This document shows, piece by piece, positions 18,425-26,960 of a DNA stretch of 64,000 nt. The position numbers were made by a program, and so were the translations under genes. The notes under the pieces are model-generated. The model saw nothing but the letters and a program-made list of their open reading frames with translations, had not been told where the DNA came from and did not search any database. Source of the stretch: Azospirillum formosense (GTDB lineage Bacteria; Pseudomonadota; Alphaproteobacteria; Azospirillales; Azospirillaceae); assembly GCF_040500525.1 (NCBI RefSeq), contig NZ_CP159402.1:1549501-1613500 (forward strand), written 5' to 3'. Within the stretch, counting starts at the first letter, position 1, and each line of letters begins with the position of its first letter.

Positions 18425-19393
18425 CTAACCGCGCCCCCCCTGTCCATCGGCGCCCCGCACGACGGCGGAGTCATCAACCCCCTGGCCGTCCGCTATGCGG
18501 TGGTCCAGGCGGTCGTCCTGAAGGCCGGCGGGCTCCTGGTGGATCATGACCTCGGCGCCCGGAAAGGCGTCTTTCAAACGGTCCTCCACCCGGTCGGTGA
18601 TGTCGTGCGCCTTGGCGACCGACAGCGTGGGGTCGAGTTCCAGATGCAGCTCGATGAAGGCGCCGACGCCGGAGCTGCGGGTGCGCAGATCGTGCATCCC
18701 CGCGACGTCCGGCTGCTCCGTCACCAGCGCGGCGATGCGCTCCCGCTCCTCCGCCGGCAGTTCCCGGTCCATCAGGACGTTCAGCGCCTCCCGGGCGACC
18801 TTGCGGGCGCCGTAGAGCAGGAAGGCGGCGATGCCCAGGCCGAACAGCGGGTCGAAGGCGCTGATGCCGGTCCAGCCGGTCAGCAGGATCGCCAGGATGA
18901 CCGCCGCGTTCATCAGCAGGTCGCCGGAATAATGCAGCCGGTCCGCTCCCACCGCGACCGAGCCGGTGGCCGTCACCACATGGCGCTGGAAGGTGATCAG
19001 GCCGGCGGTCAGCAGGATGGACAGCAGCATCACGGCGATGCCCACCGCCCCCTCGCCCACCGGCTGCGGGGTGATGAGGCGGCGCACCGCCTCGATGGTC
19101 AGGAAAAGGGCGGAGCCGCCGATGAAGGCGGCCTGGGCCAGGGCGGCCAGCGCCTCCGCCTTGCCGTGGCCGAAGCGGTGCGCCTCGTCCGGCGGGCGCA
19201 ACGCCGTCCGCACACCGAGCAGCGTCACCACCGAGGCCATCATGTCCGTGCTGGAATCGATCAGCGACGACAGGATGCTGACCGAGTCGGTGGCCAGATA
19301 GGCCGCCAGCTTCGCCAGGATCAGCGTCAGGGACACCGACACGCTGGCGTAGGTGGCGTACCGGCGCAGCCGGTGCGAACGCGCTTCGCTCAT
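18425..19393 (-). CDS. cation diffusion facilitator family transporter (FieF-like)
   Basis: 322-aa CDF proton-coupled efflux protein for divalent metals (zinc, iron or similar). Six membrane segments lie in the first roughly 210 residues. The metal-site motifs are SLIDSSTDMMAS in TM2, HRFGHGKAEALA after TM3 and HYSGDLLMNA in TM5, followed by a cytoplasmic C-terminal domain with IELHLELD and HDITDRVEDRL. ATG 19393 begins the family-typical MSEARSHRLRRYATYASV; the open frame beyond it overlaps pdxH. The last 30 residues (rich in Asp/Gly) exceed the usual length. It is separated from pdxH by 34 bases, same strand, so probably co-transcribed. Confidence 0.88.
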   Translation of the reverse strand: MSEARSHRLRRYATYASVSVSLTLILAKLAAYLATDSVSILSSLIDSSTDMMASVVTLLGVRTALRPPDEAHRFGHGKAEALAALAQAAFIGGSALFLTIEAVRRLITPQPVGEGAVGIAVMLLSILLTAGLITFQRHVVTATGSVAVGADRLHYSGDLLMNAAVILAILLTGWTGISAFDPLFGLGIAAFLLYGARKVAREALNVLMDRELPAEERERIAALVTEQPDVAGMHDLRTRSSGVGAFIELHLELDPTLSVAKAHDITDRVEDRLKDAFPGAEVMIHQEPAGLQDDRLDHRIADGQGVDDSAVVRGADGQGGRG

Positions 19394-19427
19394 GAGCGTC
19401 TTCTTATGCGGTGACGGTGCCGCTCCT

Positions 19428-20039
19428 TTACGGGAAAAGACGCTCCGTCGTCCAGCGCGCCGGCTCCTGCGCCGCCGGATCGCCCTCGCGCAGGTACACG
19501 AGCCGCTCGTGCAGGCGGAAGGGACGGTCCTGCCAGAACTCGATTCGCCGCGGCAGGATGCGGAAGCCGGTCCAGTGCGGCGGGCGGGGAACCGCGCCCA
19601 GGCCGAACTTGGCGGCGAACTGGGCGACCCGCTTTTCCAGCTCCCAGCGCCCCTCCAGCGGGCGCGACTGCTGCGACGCCCAGGCGCCGATGCGGCTTTC
19701 CCGCGGGCGGCTCTCGAAATAGGCGTCGGCCTCGGCATCGGACACCGGCTCCACCGCCCCCTCGACGCGGACCTGACGCTTCAGCGTCTTCCAATGGAAG
19801 CACAGGGCGGCGTTGGCGTTGGCCAGAAGCTGCTCCCCCTTGCGGCTTTCCGTGTTGGTGTAGAAGACGAATCCGCGCGGATCGATGCCCTTCAGGAGCA
19901 CCATGCGGACCGACGGCGCCCCTTGCGCGTCGGCGGTGGCCAGCGCCATGGCGTTGGGATCGTTGATCTCGCTGCGGGTGGCCTCGTCCATCCAGTCCTG
20001 GAACAGGGCGTACGGGTCCCGGTCGTTGGATTCGCTCAT
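19428..20039 (-). CDS. pdxH: pyridoxamine 5'-phosphate oxidase
   Basis: FMN enzyme oxidising pyridoxine/pyridoxamine phosphate to pyridoxal 5'-phosphate, the last step of vitamin B6 synthesis and salvage. The 203-aa length is typical. Family segments are seen: [62 protein letters not shown] and the C-terminal [15 protein letters not shown] with [11 protein letters not shown] 20039 starts [13 protein letters not shown], as in homologues. It is divergent from the lipoprotein gene at 20221. Confidence 0.95.
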   Translation of the reverse strand: MSESNDRDPYALFQDWMDEATRSEINDPNAMALATADAQGAPSVRMVLLKGIDPRGFVFYTNTESRKGEQLLANANAALCFHWKTLKRQVRVEGAVEPVSDAEADAYFESRPRESRIGAWASQQSRPLEGRWELEKRVAQFAAKFGLGAVPRPPHWTGFRILPRRIEFWQDRPFRLHERLVYLREGDPAAQEPARWTTERLFP

Positions 20040-20113
20040 TGTCCCCTCGTCGCGCGGCCGTAGGCCCAAAGTTTCAACGTCAGGTTTCGGCGCCGTTTTC
20101 GGCGTCTTGCCAG

Positions 20114-20140
20114 TTCACAAATATGCCCAATTCACAGATA
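20114..20140. repeat. TTCACARATA direct repeat between divergent genes
   Basis: TTCACAAATA (20114-20123) and TTCACAGATA (20131-20140) are direct repeats 17 bp apart, in an AT-rich patch between pdxH and the divergent lipoprotein gene. Each could act as a -35 element or form an operator. Which one is used cannot be decided by eye. Confidence 0.4.
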
Positions 20141-20220
20141 GGATAGCCTCGCATATATGAGTGTCCACCGGTGCGCCAGAAGCAAGGCATGCCGGCTCCC
20201 AACCTTTCGAGGCAGCATCG

Positions 20221-20676
20221 ATGTTCGTGAAGAAGCTCGTCCCGGCGGCGATGGCGATCGCCCTGCTTGCGGGTTGCGTCAGCACCTCCAAGGAAGCCAC
20301 CAAGAACGCGGAGACCGTCGGCGGCCGGATCTCGTCGACCTACGGCAACGCGTCGGGCAAGGTCGCCTCCTCGGGCACCGGCCCGCTGCTGGGCGCCTTC
20401 ATCGGCTCGGCCGCCATCGAGCCGTCGGACGCCGCCGCCGCCGAGACCGCGGCCAAGCGCGCCTACGCCGCCCCGGTCGGCGACAAGATCGGCTGGACCA
20501 ACCCGGCGACGGGCCATTACGGCTCGCTGACCACGACGCGTGAGGGCTACAACAACGCCGGTCAGTATTGCCGGGAATTCCACCAAACGGTAACCACAAA
20601 GAGCCAGACCGAATTGGCCTACGGAACCGCTTGCAAACAGGCCGACGGTACGTGGAAGATCGTCGCCAATTCGTAA
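20221..20676 (+). CDS. outer-membrane lipoprotein, RT0821/Lpp0805 (17-kDa surface antigen-like) family
   Basis: 151-aa protein with a lipoprotein signal; the lipobox LLAGC puts the lipidated Cys at residue 19. A Gly/Ala-rich middle (GTGPLLGAFIGSAAIE) is similar to glycine-zipper segments. The C-terminal domain has YCREFHQTVTTKS and ACKQADGTWKIV, typical of surface-antigen family proteins. ATG 20221 is chosen because it begins the signal peptide directly. Likely envelope-structural; precise role unknown. Confidence 0.8.
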   Translation: MFVKKLVPAAMAIALLAGCVSTSKEATKNAETVGGRISSTYGNASGKVASSGTGPLLGAFIGSAAIEPSDAAAAETAAKRAYAAPVGDKIGWTNPATGHYGSLTTTREGYNNAGQYCREFHQTVTTKSQTELAYGTACKQADGTWKIVANS

Positions 20677-20715
20677 CGCCTCATCCCCGGGCTTCGGGGT
20701 GGAATAACTCTGTCC

Positions 20716-21678
20716 GTGGACCGCATGCGTGACCCTTATCAAATCCTCGGCCTCACCCGCTCCGCGAGCGCCGACGACATCAAGAAGGCGTACCGCAAGC
20801 TCGCCAAGGAGTTCCATCCCGACCTGAAGCCCGGCAACGCCGCGAACGAGGAGCGCTTCAAGGAAATCTCGGCGGCGTACACGCTGCTGTCGGATTCCGA
20901 CAAGCGCGCCCGTTTCGACCGCGGCGAGATTGACGCCTCCGGCCAGGAGCGGCATTACGGCTTCGGCGGCCGCTCCCGCGCCAACGCCGGTCGCAGCCGC
21001 GCCTACAGCGGGGCCGGCGGCGGCACCGGCGACGACTCCTTCTTCGGCGGCGAGGACTGGTTCTCCGACCTGTTCAGCGGCGGGCGCAAGCGCGGCGGCC
21101 CGGCCGGCGGCGGGGCGGGCGGCGGTGGCTCCCGGTCGCGCGGCAGCGACATCAACTACTCGGTCTCCGTGCCCTTCGTCGAGGCGGCGCAGGGCACCAA
21201 GCGGCGCATCAGCCTGTCCAACGGCAAGAGCATCGACGTGACCGTTCCGCCGGGGACGGAGGATCAGGCGAAGCTGCGCCTGAAAGGCCAGGGGCTTCCC
21301 GGCGCCGGCGGCTTCGGGGCCGGCGACGCCATCGTCGAGGTCCATGTCGAGGCGCATCCCTTCTTCACCCGCCAGGGCTCCGACATCCATGTCGAGGTGC
21401 CGATCACCCTGAACGAGGCGGTTCTCGGCGCCACCATCCGCGTGCCGACCATCAGCGGCCCGGTCGCGCTGAAGATCCCGCCGGGGGCCAACACCGGCTC
21501 CACCCTGCGGCTGCGCGGCAAGGGCGTGATGAACCAGGCGACCAAACAGGCCGGCGACCAGTATGTGAAGCTGAAGGTCGTCCTCCCCGACCCGCCCGAC
21601 GCCGAGCTGGTCAAGTTCATGGAGGAATGGTCGCGGACGCGCAGCTACGACGTGCGCAAGAAGGCCGGGCTGGAGTGA
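20716..21678 (+). CDS. DnaJ C-terminal domain co-chaperone (CbpA type)
   Basis: 320-aa Hsp40. The J domain (residues 6-70) has the HPD motif in EFHPDLKPG. A Gly/Ser/Arg-rich linker (about 80-140) follows, then the two-lobed DnaJ C-terminal substrate domain (INYSVSVPFVEAAQG onwards, to VVLPDPPD). The Cys-rich zinc domain of true DnaJ is absent, which makes it CbpA-like. It would stimulate DnaK. The start is GTG 20716 with a GGTGGA site upstream; ATG 20725 is the alternative. Confidence 0.88.
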   Translation: MDRMRDPYQILGLTRSASADDIKKAYRKLAKEFHPDLKPGNAANEERFKEISAAYTLLSDSDKRARFDRGEIDASGQERHYGFGGRSRANAGRSRAYSGAGGGTGDDSFFGGEDWFSDLFSGGRKRGGPAGGGAGGGGSRSRGSDINYSVSVPFVEAAQGTKRRISLSNGKSIDVTVPPGTEDQAKLRLKGQGLPGAGGFGAGDAIVEVHVEAHPFFTRQGSDIHVEVPITLNEAVLGATIRVPTISGPVALKIPPGANTGSTLRLRGKGVMNQATKQAGDQYVKLKVVLPDPPDAELVKFMEEWSRTRSYDVRKKAGLE

Positions 21679-21815
21679 ATCCGGCCCGTTAACCCTCTCG
21701 TCACTTGTATGTCAAAGAATAGTCCTGGACCGAATGCGGTTGATGCCGGGCGGTGGCGCCTTCATCAATGAAGGCAATGTGCCGGAAACGGTTTTCGCTG
21801 CCTTCGTAGGACGCC

Positions 21816-23594
21816 ATGCCGCCGATCCCGAAAAAGTACCTGATCGCCCTCGCCGTTGTTGCTGCGCTTCTGCTTGGCTGGTTCGCCTTCGCGGCCTGGA
21901 CCGACTACGCGCGCGACGGCGCCGAGGAGATCGCGACCTACAGCGACTTGGTGGCGGCGGCCGAACGGGGGGACATCGCCTCGGTCACCTTCCGCGGTGA
22001 CGGGGCGCACGCCGTCACTCCGGACGGCCAGCGGCTGCGCGCCGTCGTTCCGGTCACCGACGACCTGCTGAAGGAACTGCGCGGGCGCAAGATCGCCATC
22101 GCCTTCGAGGAGGACGCCGGCGGGCTGGTCTCCGGCACCGTCTCCGTTCTGGAGAAGCTGGCGCCCTTCCTGGTGATCGGCCTGCTGGTCGGCGCGCTCC
22201 TGCTCAGCGGCGGGCAGTTCCTCGGCGGCAGCCGGGCCACCCGCGTCCGCCCGAGCGACACCGGCACCGTCTTCGCCGACGTCGCCGGGGTGGACGAGGC
22301 GAAGGACGAGCTTCGCGAAACCGTCGAGTTCCTGCGCGACCCGCGCCGCTTCGCTATGGCCGGCGCCCGCGTGCCCAAGGGCATCCTGCTGGTCGGCCCG
22401 CCGGGCACCGGCAAGACGATGCTGGCGAAGGCCGCGGCCGGCGAGGCCGGGGTGCCCTTCTTCACCGTCTCCGGCTCCGATTTCGTGGAGATGTTCGTCG
22501 GGCTGGGCGCCGCGCGGGTGCGCAGCGTCTTCAAGACGGCGCGGGCCGCCGCCCCCTGCCTGCTGTTCATCGACGAGGTCGACGCCCTGGCCGGCAAGCG
22601 CGGCGAATCCAATTCCCACTCGGAGCGGGAGCAGACGCTGAACCAGCTCCTGGTCGAAATGGACGGCATCGTCAACAGCGGTGAGGTGGTGGTGATCGCC
22701 GCGACCAACCGCGCCGAGATGCTGGACCCCGCCGTGACCCGGCCAGGCCGTTTCGACCGCCACATCCACGTCGCTCTGCCCGACGTGGCCGGGCGCGAGG
22801 CCATCCTGGGCGTCCATGCGGGCCGGCTGCGCCTCGCCCCCGACGTCTGCGTCCGCACGGTGGCGCGGGGCACGCCCGGCTTCTCGGGCGCGGAGCTGGC
22901 CAACCTGACCAACGAGGCCGCCCTGTCTGCCGCGCGCAACGGGCGGGTCATCGTCGGCATGGCCGATTTCGAGGCGGCGAAGGACCGCGTCCTGATGGGC
23001 AACGAGCGGCGCAGCCTCGCCTTGTCCGGCCATGAACGGCGCCTGACCGCCTACCACGAGGCCGGCCACGCGCTGGTCTCCATCCGCTGCCCGGAGGCCG
23101 ATCCCATCCACAAGGCCACGATCATCCCGCGCGGCCGCGCGCTGGGCATGGTCGTCCGGCTGCCGGAAGGGGACCGCGTGTCGGTGTCGCGCGCCAAGCT
23201 GCTCGCCGACATCGCCGTCGCCATGGCCGGGCGCGCGGCGGAGGATCTGGTCTTCGGCCCGGACGCCGTCACGACCGGGGCCGAGGCCGACTTCCGCGCC
23301 GCCACCGACCTCGCCCGCCGCATGGTCACCGCCTGGGGCATGAGCGACGCCATCGGCTATGTCGCCCACGCCGGCAACGACCCCGCCGTGGTGCGCTCGG
23401 AACGCACCGCCTGGCGCATCGACGAGGAGGTCCGCCGCATCACCGACGAGGGGATGGAGCGCGCCCGCCGCATCCTGGCCACCGACCGCGCCGCGCTGGA
23501 GCGGATCACCGCCGCCCTGCTGGAGCGCGAGACTCTGAGCGGCGACGAGATCGGCGCGCTGGCGGCCGAGGAGCGGGAAACCGAAGCGGCCTGA
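21816..23594 (+). CDS. FtsH-family ATP-dependent zinc metalloprotease (probable second, divergent copy)
   Basis: 592-aa membrane AAA+ protease. TM1 is about residues 8-27, a short periplasmic domain follows, and TM2 is about 116-133. The AAA module has Walker A GPPGTGKT (194-201), Walker B LLFIDEVDA and the second region of homology VTRPGRFDRHI. The zinc site is HEAGH (414-418), with a downstream acidic region. It is shorter than canonical FtsH (about 640 aa) and its pore-loop and C-terminal parts differ (FVEMFVGLGAARVR). The housekeeping ftsH normally sits with tilS/folP, which are absent here, so this is likely an accessory paralogue. Substrates are unknown. Confidence 0.85.
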   Translation: MPPIPKKYLIALAVVAALLLGWFAFAAWTDYARDGAEEIATYSDLVAAAERGDIASVTFRGDGAHAVTPDGQRLRAVVPVTDDLLKELRGRKIAIAFEEDAGGLVSGTVSVLEKLAPFLVIGLLVGALLLSGGQFLGGSRATRVRPSDTGTVFADVAGVDEAKDELRETVEFLRDPRRFAMAGARVPKGILLVGPPGTGKTMLAKAAAGEAGVPFFTVSGSDFVEMFVGLGAARVRSVFKTARAAAPCLLFIDEVDALAGKRGESNSHSEREQTLNQLLVEMDGIVNSGEVVVIAATNRAEMLDPAVTRPGRFDRHIHVALPDVAGREAILGVHAGRLRLAPDVCVRTVARGTPGFSGAELANLTNEAALSAARNGRVIVGMADFEAAKDRVLMGNERRSLALSGHERRLTAYHEAGHALVSIRCPEADPIHKATIIPRGRALGMVVRLPEGDRVSVSRAKLLADIAVAMAGRAAEDLVFGPDAVTTGAEADFRAATDLARRMVTAWGMSDAIGYVAHAGNDPAVVRSERTAWRIDEEVRRITDEGMERARRILATDRAALERITAALLERETLSGDEIGALAAEERETEAA

Positions 23595-23629
23595 TGGTAA
23601 AAATCTTCTTTCACATTCAACGACAAAGA

Positions 23630-23659
23630 TTGCTGCATACGCGCATACATTGGTAAAAT
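23630..23659 (+). promoter_or_regulatory. candidate sigma-70 promoter for the binding-protein/SiaA-like operon
   Basis: TTGCTG (23630-23635) and TAAAAT (23654-23659) are 18 bp apart in an AT-rich stretch between the ftsH-like stop and the next start. The predicted leader is about 40 bases before ATG 23706. Confidence 0.5.
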
Positions 23660-23705
23660 GCCGTAGAATTTCCGCACGGTCGTGCGATCAGCATCGGGGC
23701 TGAGG

Positions 23706-24515
23706 ATGGCAGACGCGGTTGCCCGCCGAACGATACTGGCTTTGGCGCTCGCCGGACTGGCGGCGGGCGGCCTGCCCTCGTCCGGCCGTGCTGCGGCGGC
23801 CGATTTCACGACCACCCCGCCGGCCGTCCCGGTGACCGTCAAGGTCGGCGCCTACGAGTTCCCCCCCTATGTCACCGAATCCGGCGGCGGCGTCACCCAG
23901 GCGCTGCTCGACCTGCTGAACGCGGAGCAGACCGACTTCCGATTCGAACTGGTCCGCACCTCTCCCCAGCGGCGCTACGAGGACATGGAGCGGGGCCGCT
24001 TCGACCTGATCGCCTTCGAAAGCCTCGCCTGGGGCTGGAAGGGGCGCCCCGTGGACGCCTCGCGGGTGTTTCTGCACGACGCGGAGGTGTTCGTCGCCAA
24101 GGCCGGCCCGGGCATGGACCAGAGCTATTTCGACCGGCTGGACGACAAGACGGTCCTGGGTCGGCTCGGCTACCATTACGCCTTCGCCGGCATGAGCGCC
24201 GACCCGGAGGTCCTGGAGAAGCGCTTCAACACCCGGCTGACCGTCACGCATGAGGGCAACGTGCGCAGCGTCGCCGCCGGGCGGGCCGCGCTGGCCATCG
24301 TCACCCGCTCCTTCCTGGCGAGATTCCTCAAGGCCAACCCCGACATGGCACCGCAACTCCTGGTGTCCGAGCGCACCGACCAGATCTACGAGCACACCAT
24401 CCTGGTCCGCCGCGACGGCCCGGTCGGCATCGCCTGGGTCAACGGCACCCTCGACCGGCTGGAGCGCAGCGGCGCGCTTCCGGCTCTGTGGACCCGTCAG
24501 GGGATCGCCCCGTGA
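23706..24515 (+). CDS. periplasmic solute-binding protein (ABC family 3-like)
   Basis: 269-aa protein with a signal peptide (RRTILALALAGLAAGG, cleaved near AAA-ADF). Its single SBP_bac_3-like domain begins VKVGAYEFPPYVTE and has ERGRFDLIAFE and AAGRAALAIVTRSFLARF. There is no ABC permease or ATPase nearby. Instead the stop overlaps the start of a SiaA-like sensor phosphatase (GTGA), so it is probably a ligand-presenting partner or co-sensor for that membrane protein and not a transport component. ATG 23706 gives the intact signal peptide. Confidence 0.8.
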   Translation: MADAVARRTILALALAGLAAGGLPSSGRAAAADFTTTPPAVPVTVKVGAYEFPPYVTESGGGVTQALLDLLNAEQTDFRFELVRTSPQRRYEDMERGRFDLIAFESLAWGWKGRPVDASRVFLHDAEVFVAKAGPGMDQSYFDRLDDKTVLGRLGYHYAFAGMSADPEVLEKRFNTRLTVTHEGNVRSVAAGRAALAIVTRSFLARFLKANPDMAPQLLVSERTDQIYEHTILVRRDGPVGIAWVNGTLDRLERSGALPALWTRQGIAP

Positions 24516-26086
24516 CCGAATTGCGCGCCCTCGCCGTCGGTCGGCGTGACCGCTCGCTGCTGACCCGCATCGGCAGCATCATCCTGGTCACCGCCGCCGC
24601 CGTGGGGGTGGTCGCCGTGGCCGTGTCGGCCAACATCGTGGAGCACCAGCAGTTCTCGGCGCTGACCAAGCGGGCGCAGCTGGTCGCCGCCATGCAGACG
24701 GACGCGCTGGCCAACCCGATCTGGGAAATCGACGACCGCGCCGTCCGCAACATCATCGATTCGCTGCGCGAGCGCGACCCGGCCATCCTCGCCGTCTCCG
24801 TCTTCGAGCCGGGGCACAGCGAGCCGATGGCGGTGTCCGGCAACCCCAGGACCTCCGCCGACTCCACCACCATCGAAAAGGTCATCGACCTGCGGGGGCG
24901 CGACGGGGTGACCCGGCAGGTGGGAACGCTGCGCCTGCTCTACTCGACCGAGGAGGTCCACCGCAACACGCTGGAGGCGCTGCTGCCGGTGGTCGGACTG
25001 CTGCTGCTGTCCCTGGTCACCGCCATCGCCATCATCAGCGTCATGCTGAACCGCGTCGTCCTCGGCCCGCTGCGGCGGCTGACCCAGGCGGCCCAGGCGG
25101 TCTCCCGCGGCGATTACAGCGCCCGCCTCGCCACCGAGCGGGAGGATGAGATCGGCGTCCTGACCACGACCTTCAACCGCATGGCCGAAACGGTCCAGGA
25201 CTACACCCAGACCCTGGAATCCCGCGTCCAGGAGCGGACCGAGGCGCTGGCCGACATCAACCGCCGCATCATGGACAGCATCAACTACGCCCAGCTGATC
25301 CAGTCCTCGATCCTGCCCAAACCCGAAGTTCTGGAAGGCGGGCTGGCCGAGCATTTCGTCCTGTGGCGGCCGCGCGACGTGGTCAGCGGCGATTTCTACT
25401 ATTACCGCGAGGTCGAGGACGGATTCCTCATCGGCGTCGCCGACTGCACAGGGCACGGCGTGCCCGGCGCCTTCATGACCATGACGGCCAGCGCGGTGCT
25501 GAACAACGTGGTGGACGGCATGGGCGCCGCCGATCCCGCGGCGCTGCTCGCCACGGTGGACGAGAAGGTGCGCGCGGCCCTGCACCAGGACGGCGACGCG
25601 GCAAGCTGGGAGGGCGGCTTCGACAACGGGCTGGACCTGGCGCTGTGCTACGTCCAGCCGGCGCGGCGGCGGCTCGTCTATGCCGGTGCCCGCCTGCCCC
25701 TGGCCATCGCCGGCCCGGACGGGTTGACCGAGATCCGCGCCGACCGCCGCAGCCTTGGCTACCGCGCGTCCGGCCCCACCCCGGCCTTCACGAATCACAG
25801 CCTGGACCTGCAGCCCGGCCAGACCTTCTACATCTGCACCGACGGGCTGACCGACCAGTGCGGCGGGGAGCGCGGGCGGAGCTTCGGCAAGCGACGGCTG
25901 CACGGCGTGGTCGAGGAATGCCGCGCGCTGCCGCTCGACGGGCAGAAGGAGCGCATCGAGTCCAGCCTGTCCGGGTTCCAGGGCGACCGCCCGCAGCGCG
26001 ACGACATCACCATGGTCGGCTTCCGCGTCCGGCTGGCCGGCGACCCGGCGGACCCGACGCGGAACACCCTGTGGGAAATCGCGTAA
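24512..26086 (+). CDS. SiaA-like membrane sensor with HAMP and PP2C/SpoIIE phosphatase domains
   Basis: 524-aa integral membrane protein. TM1 is about residues 20-41, a periplasmic sensor region about 42-155, TM2 about 156-178, HAMP about 179-233 (RVVLGPLRRLTQAAQAVSRG), and a PP2C-type Ser/Thr phosphatase about 255-510 with VVSGDFYYY (metal Asp 294), GVADCTGHGVPGAFM and QRDDITMVGFR. In Pseudomonas, SiaA of this build dephosphorylates SiaC. SiaB-like and SiaC-like genes lie 2 kb away on the opposite strand, which supports the assignment. GTG 24512 overlaps the stop of the upstream binding protein. Confidence 0.85.
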   Translation: MTELRALAVGRRDRSLLTRIGSIILVTAAAVGVVAVAVSANIVEHQQFSALTKRAQLVAAMQTDALANPIWEIDDRAVRNIIDSLRERDPAILAVSVFEPGHSEPMAVSGNPRTSADSTTIEKVIDLRGRDGVTRQVGTLRLLYSTEEVHRNTLEALLPVVGLLLLSLVTAIAIISVMLNRVVLGPLRRLTQAAQAVSRGDYSARLATEREDEIGVLTTTFNRMAETVQDYTQTLESRVQERTEALADINRRIMDSINYAQLIQSSILPKPEVLEGGLAEHFVLWRPRDVVSGDFYYYREVEDGFLIGVADCTGHGVPGAFMTMTASAVLNNVVDGMGAADPAALLATVDEKVRAALHQDGDAASWEGGFDNGLDLALCYVQPARRRLVYAGARLPLAIAGPDGLTEIRADRRSLGYRASGPTPAFTNHSLDLQPGQTFYICTDGLTDQCGGERGRSFGKRRLHGVVEECRALPLDGQKERIESSLSGFQGDRPQRDDITMVGFRVRLAGDPADPTRNTLWEIA

Positions 26087-26225
26087 CTAACCCTTGAGAG
26101 GATTGCGTGATCGTGCAGCAAGGGGGGCCTCATGGGGCGAAGTCGCTCGACCTACAATTCGAATTCATATAGTTTCCGCGCCGGCCCTATGAACAATAAG
26201 CACCGGTAACGGGGGAGCAGAGGGG

Positions 26226-26954
26226 ATGGCGGCCGTTACGATCGTTGTCGTCGAGGACGAAGCGTCTCTGCGACGTGACATGATCGAGTATCTGCGCAGT
26301 TGCGGCTTCGATGCGGTCGGGGCGAAGAATGGGCGCGAACTGGACGAACAAATCGCCACACGCCCGGTGTCCTTGGTTGTTCTGGACGTCAATCTTCCAG
26401 GCGAGGATGGATTCAAGATCGCTACACGTCTGCGCGAGAATCCCGCCATCGGAATCATCATGGTGACTGCCCGCGGCTCCACCGTCGACCGGGTGGTCGG
26501 GCTGGAGCTGGGAGCCGACGCCTATCTGGTGAAGCCCGTCGAAATGCGCGAGCTGGAGGCCCAGGCGAAAGCCCTGCTCCGCCGTCTGGAGACCAGCAGC
26601 AGCGCCGCCGCCCCGTCCCAGCAACCCTCCAGCCAGCCCGCGGCTGACGAGGCCAGCTGGGTTCTGGACGCCACCGCCTGGGCGCTGACCAGCCCGGCGG
26701 GCGTACGGGTCAGCCTGACGAGCATGGAAATGAAGCTGGTCTCGCTGCTGGCCGGTCAGGCCCGCCAGCCGGCGACTCGCGACCAGATTTCGGTCGCGCT
26801 CTACAACCGCCGTTGGAACCCCGACGACCGCTCGATCGACACGGTCGTCGGGCGGCTGCGCCACAAGGTGGAAAACGCCATCGGCGAAACCGCCCCGGTC
26901 AAATCGGTCCACGGCGTCGGCTACGTGTTTTCCGCCCCCGTCCGGGTGATCTGA
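26226..26954 (+). CDS. OmpR/PhoB-type DNA-binding response regulator
   Basis: 242-aa two-component regulator. The receiver domain (about 1-118) has the acidic pair E10/D11, phosphoacceptor D54 in LVVLDVNLPG and K103 in YLVKPVEM. A low-complexity Ser/Pro/Gln linker (about 120-140) leads to a C-terminal winged helix (about 145-240) ending HGVGYVFSAPV. It follows the SiaA-like gene by 139 bases and is convergent with a histidine kinase gene whose stop lies only 6 bases away. That kinase is a plausible partner, although the genes are on opposite strands. Confidence 0.9.
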   Translation: MAAVTIVVVEDEASLRRDMIEYLRSCGFDAVGAKNGRELDEQIATRPVSLVVLDVNLPGEDGFKIATRLRENPAIGIIMVTARGSTVDRVVGLELGADAYLVKPVEMRELEAQAKALLRRLETSSSAAAPSQQPSSQPAADEASWVLDATAWALTSPAGVRVSLTSMEMKLVSLLAGQARQPATRDQISVALYNRRWNPDDRSIDTVVGRLRHKVENAIGETAPVKSVHGVGYVFSAPVRVI

Positions 26955-26960
26955 GGCCGC

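Noticed and set aside
21734..22000. 88-codon ORF upstream of the ftsH-like gene
   Set aside because: Mostly overlaps the protease in another frame and turns into Arg/Cys-rich shadow sequence.
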